Assembly (NCBI GenBank): GCA_016287975.1
Contig: JAEEXV010000211.1
Span: forward strand, 1 to 15,368
Source of the DNA: Lentisphaeria bacterium
GTDB taxonomy: Bacteria > Verrucomicrobiota > Lentisphaeria > Oligosphaerales > Oligosphaeraceae
DNA: 15,368 nucleotides
Direction of reading: 5' to 3'
Positions 7,084 through 13,831 of the stretch are shown piece after piece. Both the position numbers and the translations under genes were made by a program. Under the pieces are notes generated by a model. It saw only the letters and a list, made by a program, of their open reading frames with translations. It was not told the DNA's origin and ran no database searches. How positions within the stretch are numbered: position 1 is the stretch's first letter; each line of letters starts with the position of its first letter.

Positions 7084-8393
7084 GCCGCCTCGGCGCGCTC
7101 CATACGATGCACCTCGGCGATGCGCGCCGCAAGCCTGCGTTCACAGAGCAGCACCACGCACGCGAAGAACAGGAAGAACGCGGGGCCGATGAAATAGACC
7201 GCCCGCAGGCCGATCCCCGACGCCACCGTCCCCGCCACCAGGTGCGCCAGCGCGCCGCCGCCAGAGCGGAACGCCAGCGCCAGCCCGAACATCACCCCGC
7301 GATGGCTCGGCACCGTCACTTTCGATATCCACGCATTGCACACTGGCGTCATCGCCCCCGCGAAGAAACTCTTCAGGAAGCGCAGCGGCACCAGCGACAG
7401 CGCCCCCAGGCTCGCCGAGGCCTCAGGGGAGCCCATCCAGCCCAGCGCCACCCGAGGCGTCTCCGGCAGCATCCACGGCAGAAGCGCCATCGACAGCATC
7501 GCCGCCGCGCACAGGCAGCCGCTCGACTTCGCGACGCCCGCGGGGTGGCGGTCGATCAGCCGCGAGATCGTGAATCCCGCCACAATCGCCCCCAGCGCCC
7601 CCGCCCCCATCACCAGGCTGTTGCAGAGTTCCTTGCCGCGGACGCCGCTGCCGCCGTTCAGCAATTCGATGTACAGCGCGGCCTGCGAACCGTCGAACTG
7701 CTGCGCCAGCCCCGAACAGGTCACCAGAATCAGCGCAGGCAGGCTCGGCAGCAGCACCGACAGCCACGACGGACGCTCCCCCGCCGCCAACCGCGCCTGC
7801 ACCCGCCGCTTCTCGTGCACCAGCACCAGAATCAGCGCCGACGCCACAATCAGCATCATCGCCGCCACGCGGAACGAATTGCGGTAGCCGAAACGGTCCG
7901 CCAGCAGCCCGCCCATGAAAAGCCCCGACATCTCCCCCGCGAAGACCGCGCTCGAGATCGTCCCCATCGCAAAGCCCTGGCGTTCCGGCGGCGTCGTCCC
8001 AGAGATCAGCGTCAGGGTCGCGGTGACGGTGCCCGTCAGGAAGCCCTGGATGACGCGCAGCGCCAGGAACTGCGCGACATTCTGCGCGAAGCCCATCAGC
8101 AGCAGCGTCATGCCGCCGCCGAAGGCCGCCCGCAGAATCATCTTCTTGCGGCCGAAGCGGTCCGCCACCCACCCCCACAGCGGGGCGCAAACGGTGTATG
8201 AAAGCAGCGGCAGCATCGCCGAGAGCGCCGCATAGAAGCGGATCTGCTTCTCCGATGCGCCAGGCGCCAGTTCCCGCATGAAATACGAGCAGAAGGGCAG
8301 CGCGATCGCGAAGGCGCCGCTGGAACAGAACTGCGTGAACCACAGCACCGCCAGGTTCTGCCGCCAGTTCGGATATTCGGAATCGGATGGCAT
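7080..8393 (-). CDS. Major facilitator superfamily transporter (drug-efflux-like)
   Basis: A 437-residue, strongly hydrophobic protein with about 12 predicted membrane segments and a central hydrophilic loop (near residues 180-195, HEKRRVQARLAAGERP). Motif A of the MFS is clear in the 2-3 loop: GWVADRFGRKKM at about 74-85. A related sequence, RFGYRN, follows later in the N-half. The family moves small solutes by proton coupling, and the motif-A form and layout suit DHA-type multidrug efflux or a metabolite exporter. The start at 8393 has GAGGG nine bases upstream. The gene lies 13 bases after the stop of the putative outer-membrane protein, so the two are co-transcribed and may act together across the two membranes. 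The stop codon overlaps that of the convergent hydrolase gene. Confidence 0.9.
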   Translation of the reverse strand: MPSDSEYPNWRQNLAVLWFTQFCSSGAFAIALPFCSYFMRELAPGASEKQIRFYAALSAMLPLLSYTVCAPLWGWVADRFGRKKMILRAAFGGGMTLLLMGFAQNVAQFLALRVIQGFLTGTVTATLTLISGTTPPERQGFAMGTISSAVFAGEMSGLFMGGLLADRFGYRNSFRVAAMMLIVASALILVLVHEKRRVQARLAAGERPSWLSVLLPSLPALILVTCSGLAQQFDGSQAALYIELLNGGSGVRGKELCNSLVMGAGALGAIVAGFTISRLIDRHPAGVAKSSGCLCAAAMLSMALLPWMLPETPRVALGWMGSPEASASLGALSLVPLRFLKSFFAGAMTPVCNAWISKVTVPSHRGVMFGLALAFRSGGGALAHLVAGTVASGIGLRAVYFIGPAFFLFFACVVLLCERRLAARIAEVHRMERAEAA

Positions 8394-8406
8394 ATTCGCT
8401 TTACCC

Positions 8407-9276
8407 TCAGAAATGGCAGCTCACGCGGAGCCCGCCCCACAGCACCGCCTCGGAATCCAGCGCGGAGTCCCGCGCCGCCTGCCGCGCGCGCCGATCTGGA
8501 TGGAGCGCCGTCGCCACGTATGGCACTGCCTCCCAGTTCTTGTGGAAGCGCCACGACAGTTCCGCCCGCAGCACCGCAGCGTGGAAGGCGTTGCCGTCGC
8601 AACCCCCGTCCGTCAGCCGACGCACCTTGCCAGTGTCTCCCCAGTGCATCTCACCGCGCAGCAATGCGCTCAGCGTCCCGCCGTCGTTGAGGAAATGCTC
8701 ATATTCCAGATGCGGCACCATCGCCGTGGTCTCCAGTTCATAGTCATGCACCAGCGCCAGCCCGAAGCCCAGGCGCCAGTCGCGCCCACGGTAGATCTCA
8801 GGGGCGTTCAGCCCCAGGCTCAACTCCGCCGAGTCCAGCCGCGAACGACGTGGATAGCGCAGACAGGTCCAGTTCAGATCCAGCTCCACTGGCTTCTCCG
8901 CCGTCGCCTGCGTCAGCGGGCAATGCACCCCCGCATAGAAGCGCTCCTCCTCGAAGCGCCATCTGCGCCCCAGGCGGTCGTTGAAGTCATACACCCCCCA
9001 GAAGCCCAGATACCCGATGCTCTCGCTGAACTCCGCCTGCACGATCCCGACTGGACGGTCGTTCCGCGCCCACCCCTCGTACATATAGCGCCCCGACGCC
9101 TCCACCCCCGCGCTGAACTCTGGCGCAAACGCCATCGGCTCCTCGCGCTTCACCTCCGCCGACGGCGCAGGCGCAGACCGCTCCTGCATCGGCTCGTTGA
9201 ACCGCATTATCGTCTCCAGCGACTGCCCCCGCAACAGCACCGCCGCCAACACCATGATGCCCAGCCATCGTTTCAT
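8407..9276 (-). CDS. Putative outer-membrane beta-barrel protein
   Basis: A 289-residue protein I cannot assign to a named family. It starts with a signal peptide (MKRWLGIMVLAAVLL, cleavage near residue 18). It then has a short polar linker with Pro/Ala/Glu (30-50) and, from about residue 52, alternating polar/apolar strands rich in Tyr, Trp and Arg: SAGVEASGRYMYEGW, GYLGFWGVYDF, WRLGFGLALVHDYEL, MVPHLEYEHFL, LSALLRGEMHW, AVLRAELSWRF. It ends in Phe (VSCHF), fitting the C-terminal aromatic signal used for barrel assembly. Four Cys (119, 138, 226, 287) are notable for a barrel. I chose the ATG at 9276 over an upstream in-frame start at 9318 because it begins the signal peptide; the Shine-Dalgarno is weak. 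It is first in a two-gene operon with the MFS transporter. Confidence 0.68.
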   Translation of the reverse strand: MKRWLGIMVLAAVLLRGQSLETIMRFNEPMQERSAPAPSAEVKREEPMAFAPEFSAGVEASGRYMYEGWARNDRPVGIVQAEFSESIGYLGFWGVYDFNDRLGRRWRFEEERFYAGVHCPLTQATAEKPVELDLNWTCLRYPRRSRLDSAELSLGLNAPEIYRGRDWRLGFGLALVHDYELETTAMVPHLEYEHFLNDGGTLSALLRGEMHWGDTGKVRRLTDGGCDGNAFHAAVLRAELSWRFHKNWEAVPYVATALHPDRRARQAARDSALDSEAVLWGGLRVSCHF

Positions 9277-9430
9277 AATGCGCTTAATGTAAGCCCCCAA
9301 CAAAAAACCGACGGACATGCCGCAGGATCCGCGGACGGCGACAGGTCTGTCCTGCGCCAGGCGCGCGGATGCCTGGAAAAAGATTTCACGCGGGCCTTCA
9401 CCCTGACAGGTTTTGGCAGGGGTGCGGTTC
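9277..9430. other. Divergent control region between the outer-membrane protein gene and the three-gene operon
   Basis: No gene is seen. The minus strand has a T-rich run (9301-9306) and TACATT close to the start at 9276, with no good -35. Several short inverted repeats occur (for example CCGC...GCGG around 9322-9336, and CCAGGC/GCCTGG around 9356-9375), with no T-tract that would make a terminator. Confidence 0.4.
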
Positions 9431-9436
9431 TATAAT
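9431..9436 (+). promoter_or_regulatory. Consensus -10 box of the three-gene operon
   Basis: A perfect TATAAT lies 34 bases before the first ATG (9471), in very G+C-rich surroundings. No -35 has ideal spacing: TTGGCA (9413-9418) is too close at 12 bases, and CTGACA (9403-9408) too far at 22. Transcription would start near 9442. An activator-dependent promoter is possible. Confidence 0.55.
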
Positions 9437-9470
9437 AGGGGAAACGACTGGAACGAGGCGGAATGGAGCC

Positions 9471-9851
9471 ATGACGACACTTGCGCAGAACACCATCTAT
9501 CGGGAGATGATCCTGGACCTCTGCTATCGGCTGCGGCTGGCGGACGACCTCTTTGTGCGGGTGAGCGCCGCCGTGGTTTCGGCGGCCTCCCAGGAGGAAC
9601 TTGAGTACAGGGAACAGGCGATTCGGCTGCTTGCGGCCTACGCCAGGGCGTTGCGTGTCATCTATGCGGATTTCCAGCGGGTGCAGGCGGGGCATCGGGC
9701 AGTGTTTCCCGCAGTGGTGGAGATGTGGCAGTGGGATGACCCCGACGGACTCGGGCAGGTCGTCGGCACGCTGGAGCGCCTGCACGCCATTGCCGACGGC
9801 ATGCAGGGCAGGCTCGACGCGGAATTGCTGAAGATGGAGGCAAGGCCATGA
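9471..9851 (+). CDS. Hypothetical helical protein, first gene of three-gene operon
   Basis: I do not recognise this 126-residue protein. It looks all-helical, cytoplasmic and mildly acidic, with no signal peptide or membrane segment. Features are an N-terminal LDLCYRLRLADDLFVRVSAAVVS, a middle YREQAIRLLAAYARALRVIYADF and a Trp motif MWQWDDPDG (about 84-92). The start at 9471 is chosen because GAGGCGG lies about 9-15 bases upstream and the TATAAT box a further ~20. Its TGA overlaps the ATG of the next gene (ATGA), so the two are translationally coupled. Codons end in G more often than in the genes at 853-7083, and the coding strand is G-rich where the rest of the + strand is C-rich. Confidence 0.72.
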   Translation: MTTLAQNTIYREMILDLCYRLRLADDLFVRVSAAVVSAASQEELEYREQAIRLLAAYARALRVIYADFQRVQAGHRAVFPAVVEMWQWDDPDGLGQVVGTLERLHAIADGMQGRLDAELLKMEARP

Positions 9852-10261
9852 ACCAGCTGCGCTTCGGGGCGCTGCTGCTGATGCGGGGCAGGCGGTTCGG
9901 CTTCTACCTCTCGCATCGGGTGGTGCTGACCGTCCCCCGTCCAGGGGCGGTGCGGGCGGCGGCGCTGGCGGACTTCCAGCCCAGCCAGGTCTTTTTGGCG
10001 CATGGCGTGGCGGTCGCCTTGTTCGAGGCGATGTCGGCGGCCATGGCGTCGGGCGAACAATACAGCAGTTCATTCGAGATGGTGAAGCGGCTGCTGGCAC
10101 TGCCCGTCCAGCTTTCGCTGAACGAGTTCTTCGCATGGATGCGGCAGCGCTACGGCGCCCGCCTTGAGGATTTCGAGGTCCCCCTGCCAGAGACCGACGA
10201 GGCTTCCCCCAAAACAGGGGATGAACCAGGCAGCAAAACAGGAGAAACAAAACATGAATGA
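9848..10261 (+). CDS. Hypothetical protein, second gene of three-gene operon
   Basis: A 137-residue protein that I do not recognise. The first ~60 residues are basic and hydrophobic (FGALLLMRGRRFGFYLSHRVVL, then PSQVFLAHGVAVALFEAMSAAM). The middle is helical (MVKRLLALPVQLSLNEFFAWMRQRYGARLEDFEV). The last ~25 residues are a polar, charged, low-complexity tail. No signal peptide is clear; residues 5-12 are too short and basic for a membrane span. It starts inside the stop of the preceding gene (ATGA) and ends 8 bases into the next gene, so all three genes are translationally linked, which suggests a complex. Strand composition is G-rich like the first gene. Confidence 0.72.
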   Translation: MNQLRFGALLLMRGRRFGFYLSHRVVLTVPRPGAVRAAALADFQPSQVFLAHGVAVALFEAMSAAMASGEQYSSSFEMVKRLLALPVQLSLNEFFAWMRQRYGARLEDFEVPLPETDEASPKTGDEPGSKTGETKHE

Positions 10262-10592
10262 CAAGATCGACGAACTGAAGCAACTCATCGAGACCCTCGC
10301 CGAGGATTCCCCGCTGCGGACGCAACTCGAAGCCGCCCTCCAGGACGAACTCAAGCGCAAGGCCGAGGCCGAAGCCGCGAAGGCGGCGGAAAGCAAGGCC
10401 GAGGAGTCCCAGGCCGAGGAAAGCGACGAGGAAGAGAGCGACGAGACGGGCGACGGGCCCTTTGGCGACATCCTCCACAAGATCGAGGCCCTGATGGAAG
10501 ACGAGGAGTTCATCACCGCCTCCGCGGGATTTGTGCTCGGGGCCGCCACCGTCGGGCTCGGCGTGCTCGGCGCATCCATCCTGAAAAAGTAG
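10254..10592 (+). CDS. Small acidic tail-anchored membrane protein, third gene of operon
   Basis: A 112-residue protein without a recognised family. Residues 1-45 form a charged heptad-like helix (LKQLIETLAED...LQDELKRKAEAEAAKAAE). Residues 46-66 are a strongly acidic Ser/Glu/Asp stretch. An amphipathic helix (GDILHKIEALMEDEEF) follows, and a C-terminal apolar segment of about 20 residues (ASAGFVLGAATVGLGVLGAS) ends in ILKK. There is no N-terminal signal, so the layout is that of a tail-anchored protein with its body in the cytoplasm. The ATG at 10254 has AGGAG nine bases before it and overlaps the preceding gene by 8 bases. It may anchor the products of the two upstream genes at the membrane. 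The Ser-in-acid cluster could be a phosphorylation target, which is speculation. Confidence 0.75.
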   Translation: MNDKIDELKQLIETLAEDSPLRTQLEAALQDELKRKAEAEAAKAAESKAEESQAEESDEEESDETGDGPFGDILHKIEALMEDEEFITASAGFVLGAATVGLGVLGASILKK

Positions 10593-10598
10593 GGAGAG

Positions 10599-10635
10599 CG
10601 CATCCGATCGCCTCGCATGGGCGGGCTGGGATGCG
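10599..10635 (+). terminator. Possible stem-loop terminator after the three-gene operon
   Basis: Six bases after the stop codon, CGCATCC (10599-10605) pairs with GGATGCG (10629-10635), and inside it CGCC (10609-10612) with GGCG (10620-10623). There is no proper T-tract, only a T/C-rich run, so it may be a weak terminator, an RNA end protector or a processing structure. Confidence 0.35.
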
Positions 10636-10799
10636 GCTTCCGTTCGTCTCGCCCCTGGCGCTAGACACGCCCGCGCCCCGCCCGCCCTGCCAGAATGCAG
10701 GCGTCAAATCTTCCCCCGCGCTCCCCTTTCGTCGAAAAACGGGTTACATTCTCCATTGCGCAATTTGCCACACGCCACTTCCCTGGAGACCCGACCGAC

Positions 10800-11786
10800 A
10801 TGGGCAGCAAAGGACAGCAGATGCTCCGCCAGTTGAAACTCGTCGCGGAGATGAAAAAGGGGAACTTCCCCAACACCCAGACCCTCGCCAGAATCCTCGA
10901 GGCCGCCGAAGGGGATCCTGGCGCCCCCATGGGCTGCAGCGCACGCACCATCCTGCGCGACATCCAGCAACTCCAGCAGGAATACAACGCCCCCATCGAA
11001 TACGACCCCGCCAACAAGGGATACTATCTGCGCAACCCAGGCTGGATCCTCCAATGCCCCGTGTTCGAGGAGGACTTCGTCAGCATGTCCATGCTCGGCA
11101 CCCGCCTCGCCCAGGACCTCGTCCCCGAACCGCTCCGCACCGACATCGACAACGCCATCACCCAGACTCTCGCCAGCAGCTCCTCCGACTTCTTCGACGC
11201 CGCGATGATCGACTCCATCCTCTGCGCCAGCGGCGTCAAGACCGACATCGACGCCAGTATCTTCAAGGCGCTCTTCGACGCCTGGCGGCGCAAGCAGGCC
11301 GTCATCCTCACCTACCGCGACACCAGGGGCGCAGTGGCCGAGCATGAATTCGAGCCCCATATCCTCGCATTCCACAAGGGCATCTGGTATCTCAAGGGCT
11401 ATGCCTACGGCACCCGCGACATCCGACTCTACGCCTGCCAGCGGGTGCTTGCCGTCCGCGGCAACGGCCACCGCTTCGACATCGACCGCAAGATCCTGGA
11501 GGACACCCGACGCAACGGCCTCTTCAACTACCCGAAGGTCGCGGGCATCCGCCTCCACTGCGACGCCTCCATCGCCTTCTATATCCACGAGCAGCAGAAG
11601 GTCTTCCACTCCGTCATCGACCCCCAGCCCGACGGCTCGCTCATCCTCGCCCTCAATCCCACCGTGGAGCACGAGGTCGTGCGGTGGATTCTCGCCGAAG
11701 CAGGCCGCATCCAAGTCCTCGAACCGCCATCCCTGCGGAAAAAGATCGCCGCCGCAGGCCGTGAAATCGCCCGCAGAAACTCATGA
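10800..11786 (+). CDS. WYL-domain transcriptional regulator (HTH-WYL-WCX)
   Basis: A 328-residue DNA-binding regulator of the DeoR-like WYL class. The N-terminal winged helix (about 5-78) includes the recognition segment CSARTILRDIQQL (46-58) and wing ANKGYYL. A linker helix region (90-150) precedes the WYL domain (about 157-220) with GIWYLKGYAYGTRDIRLYACQRV, where W196-Y197-L198 is the name-giving motif. The C-terminal WCX part (about 245-325) ends with VVRWILAEAGRIQVLEP. WYL domains are ligand sensors, in some cases binding nucleic acid, and are frequent regulators of phage-defence loci. I chose the start at 10800 because TGGAG lies 11 bases upstream; an earlier in-frame ATG at 10695 would add a Pro/Arg-rich extension unlike the family. 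It converges on the kinase operon, overlapping the last gene by 6 bases at the stop codons. Confidence 0.9.
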   Translation: MGSKGQQMLRQLKLVAEMKKGNFPNTQTLARILEAAEGDPGAPMGCSARTILRDIQQLQQEYNAPIEYDPANKGYYLRNPGWILQCPVFEEDFVSMSMLGTRLAQDLVPEPLRTDIDNAITQTLASSSSDFFDAAMIDSILCASGVKTDIDASIFKALFDAWRRKQAVILTYRDTRGAVAEHEFEPHILAFHKGIWYLKGYAYGTRDIRLYACQRVLAVRGNGHRFDIDRKILEDTRRNGLFNYPKVAGIRLHCDASIAFYIHEQQKVFHSVIDPQPDGSLILALNPTVEHEVVRWILAEAGRIQVLEPPSLRKKIAAAGREIARRNS

Positions 11787-12335
11787 CGAGTAGCCGCCAG
11801 GCAGGGCCCACTGCCGCCGCCAGCCGCCCCAGCAGCGCCACCGCCAGCGGCGGGTTCCGAAGGCGCGCGAGATGGCGCGCTCGACGGAGTGGAGGGTCAG
11901 GCTCGATCGGCTGCCTCGCCCCGTGATGCAGCCGATGCTGAAGCCGTGGCAGTTCGCGGAGAGCAGGCTGTAGCCAGGGTGCGTGCCGACCTGCGCCAGC
12001 GCGCGCCCCGCAATGCCGTCGTCGCCCAGGGGCCGCCCCTCGCCCCACGCGGCGTAATAGATGTTCACCGCCAGATTGCGCCCGTCCAGCCGCGCCAGGA
12101 ACTCCCGCGGCGCCGAATGAATCACATCGCCCTCCCCGTCCAGATGCACGATGCCGTCCCCGACATAGATGCCAGTGTGCTCCGCGATCCCGAAGGAGAA
12201 GTTGCAGTAGACGGGCGTGCCTGGCAGCAGGCACGGCAGTTCGTCGCCGCGGCAGACGCTGAGCCACGGGCAGTCATGGCGATGGTCCTGCGGGACATGC
12301 AGGAACTGCTCCAGAATGAAGTCCAGCGCGCCCAT
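11781..12335 (-). CDS. LRAT/NC-domain (NlpC/P60-superfamily) protein with Arg/Trp-rich C-terminus
   Basis: A 184-residue protein with the permuted papain-like fold of lecithin retinol acyltransferase. Key marks are the start of the domain at LPGTPVYC (37-44), the catalytic His in AEHTGIYVGDG (His53), a second His in IVHLDG (His64), and the nucleophile in NCHGF (Cys129), matching the family's NCEHF. LRAT-like proteins act as phospholipid acyltransferases/hydrolases or, in bacteria, on lipids or peptides. Residues 159-181 are extremely Trp/Arg-rich (FGTRRWRWRCWGGWRRQW), suggesting membrane or nucleic-acid contact. The ATG at 12335 follows the PP2C stop by 2 bases and has AGGAGG about 7 bases upstream inside that gene. 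It is last in the kinase-vWA-PP2C operon, so it may be the effector whose activity the phospho-switch controls. Its stop overlaps that of the convergent WYL gene. Confidence 0.8.
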   Translation of the reverse strand: MGALDFILEQFLHVPQDHRHDCPWLSVCRGDELPCLLPGTPVYCNFSFGIAEHTGIYVGDGIVHLDGEGDVIHSAPREFLARLDGRNLAVNIYYAAWGEGRPLGDDGIAGRALAQVGTHPGYSLLSANCHGFSIGCITGRGSRSSLTLHSVERAISRAFGTRRWRWRCWGGWRRQWALPGGYSS

Positions 12336-12337
12336 CC

Positions 12338-13117
12338 CTATGCCTCCTGCTCCTTCAGCCGCGCCATGATGGCGAGCGAGCGGTCGTCGCCGCCGCGCGG
12401 GTCGCGGCACCAGCGCGCGCCAGTCAGATAGTCGAGCGAGGCCTGGCGCGGGAACTGCCCCTGGCGCAGATCCGTGAACATCTGCTGGAAGATGGGGCCA
12501 GGCTTCATCGAGGGCAGTTCGAACATCAGGAACTCGGGGCCGTCGCTGGTGGCGGCCAGCCCCGTGACCCCATCCGAATCCCGCAGGACGGCGTGGAAGC
12601 GCCGCCGCTGCTCGTCCCCGGGGTGCAGGAAGTGCGTCTGGTTGTCGAACTCCCCCTTGTCGGGCATGAAGACGGTCTGGCACTCGCCGTTTCGGCGCAT
12701 CACCAGCGCCCCGTCCCCGACCTGGAAGAAGCCGATGCGGCAGGCGCCGAGCACGGCGAAGGCGATGGTGAAGTCGAACTCGCTTTCGCCGCACCCATGC
12801 TTCTCCGCCAGTTCCAGTTTCTGCTGGCAGACCGTGCGCGCCATCAACTGGCAGAAGCGCGGCCAGTCGCGCGTGTCGCAGCGACGGCGGTCCAGGATGT
12901 TCTCCAGACGCGTCTCCATCACCGCGCACTGCGAACGGAACGCCTTCACCGCCGCCCGCGCACCCAGATGCGAATGCTTCGCGCTGCCGCGCCCGTCGCA
13001 GACAATCAGGCACGGGCGCGGCGAAAGCCACACCCCGCTCGCGTCCTGGCACGGCATCTCCCGACGGATGTGCCCGTTGCCAGGAACGGACACCGCATGG
13101 CCACTCCAGGCATCCAT
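12338..13117 (-). CDS. PP2C-family protein Ser/Thr phosphatase (TerY-P triad type)
   Basis: A 259-residue cytoplasmic phosphatase. PP2C metal and fold motifs are visible in order: CQDA (Asp25), VCDGRGSAKHSHLGARAA (Asp41, Gly42), VGDGALV (Asp135), ATSDGPE (Asp192) and GGDDRSLA (Asp244/245). This is a complete Mn/Mg-binding set, so the enzyme should be active. The short form with CQDA...DGxGSA resembles the PP2C-like 'PrpC-type' partner found beside YegI-like kinases and TerY-like vWA proteins. It starts 6 bases after the vWA gene, with GGAG in the end of that gene as ribosome site, and ends 2 bases before the LRAT-like gene. The expected role is reversal of phosphorylation by the kinase encoded first in the operon. 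Its 12618-12621 stretch holds one of the few CCGG sites. Confidence 0.87.
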   Translation of the reverse strand: MDAWSGHAVSVPGNGHIRREMPCQDASGVWLSPRPCLIVCDGRGSAKHSHLGARAAVKAFRSQCAVMETRLENILDRRRCDTRDWPRFCQLMARTVCQQKLELAEKHGCGESEFDFTIAFAVLGACRIGFFQVGDGALVMRRNGECQTVFMPDKGEFDNQTHFLHPGDEQRRRFHAVLRDSDGVTGLAATSDGPEFLMFELPSMKPGPIFQQMFTDLRQGQFPRQASLDYLTGARWCRDPRGGDDRSLAIMARLKEQEA

Positions 13118-13123
13118 CTGCGC

Positions 13124-13831
13124 CTACTCCTCCTTGGACGCGGGCGTGCCCGCCAGATCCGCCCAGGTGTCCACGCTGCCCAGCGTGATCTTGTCCTGTT
13201 CGGCCAGCGTGCTGGCGGAGACGCTCTTGAGGGAATCGGAGAGCCAGTTGAAGAACTCCTTGAAGCAGAGCCCCTTCAGTTTCACTGGGCCTGGATGCGC
13301 GGGCAGGATGGCGCGCAGCGCCTCGAAGTCCGCCTCCTCGCCGATGCCGATGCCGATGTACTGGAGTTTGCGCTGTTCGCCCAGCGCGCGCATCGCGGCG
13401 GCGGGCTTCTCCCAGTCGCCGTTCGGATAGCCGTCGGTCATCAGGATGACCCAGGGCTTGTAGGAGGAGATGCCCTTGTTCTTGTAGAGGCGGCGGCGCT
13501 CCTTCAGATCACGGACCGCCAGCTCCAACGCGTCCCCCAGCGGCGTGTTGCCCGCGGCCCGCAGCGCCAGTCCGTCCGCCTGGATGTCCCCCACGGGCGC
13601 AAACGGCACCGCGATCTTCGCGCTGCCGCCGAAGGTGATGACCTCCAGTTCCACGCTCATCGACGCGGTCTCGTCGTCCCCCGTCTCCCGCAGGAACTGC
13701 TCCAGGCCCTTCTGGAGTTCGCGAATCGGCTCGCCGTCCATGCTCCCCGAGACATCCAGCAGCAGCACCACTGGGCAGCGGGGGGCGGGATTGGTGACAT
13801 CCAACGTGTTTTCTTCTGCGTAGTTGTTCAT
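13124..13831 (-). CDS. TerY-like von Willebrand factor A (vWA) domain protein
   Basis: A 235-residue single-domain cytoplasmic vWA protein. The metal-ion-dependent adhesion site is complete: DVSGS (Asp26, Ser28, Ser30), Thr96 in GNTPLGDAL, and Asp133 in ILMTDGYPNGDW. The form VVLLLDVSGSMDGEPI...NTPLGDAL...TDG is that of TerY/COG4245 proteins of tellurite-resistance-type operons. Such vWA proteins act as metal-dependent scaffolds. The ATG at 13831 overlaps the TGA of the kinase gene (ATGA), with GGAG about nine bases upstream. A much longer frame continuing to 14125 lies inside the kinase gene and is a shadow. In the TerY-P triad the vWA protein is proposed to link kinase and phosphatase to their targets. 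Confidence 0.9.
   Translation of the reverse strand: MNNYAEENTLDVTNPAPRCPVVLLLDVSGSMDGEPIRELQKGLEQFLRETGDDETASMSVELEVITFGGSAKIAVPFAPVGDIQADGLALRAAGNTPLGDALELAVRDLKERRRLYKNKGISSYKPWVILMTDGYPNGDWEKPAAAMRALGEQRKLQYIGIGIGEEADFEALRAILPAHPGPVKLKGLCFKEFFNWLSDSLKSVSASTLAEQDKITLGSVDTWADLAGTPASKEE

Noticed and set aside
6306..8201. 631-codon + strand frame
   Set aside because: Arg/Pro/His-rich shadow crossing the hydrolase and the antisense of the MFS gene; no domain signature.
9313..9376. Rho-independent terminator in the divergent region
   Set aside because: Short stems are present but none is followed by a T-tract in the right orientation for a neighbouring gene end.
9471..10592. Toxin-antitoxin interpretation of the three small overlapping genes
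   Set aside because: No known toxin or antitoxin fold, DNA-binding motif or typical size pattern is visible; three coupled genes with a tail anchor fit a membrane complex better.
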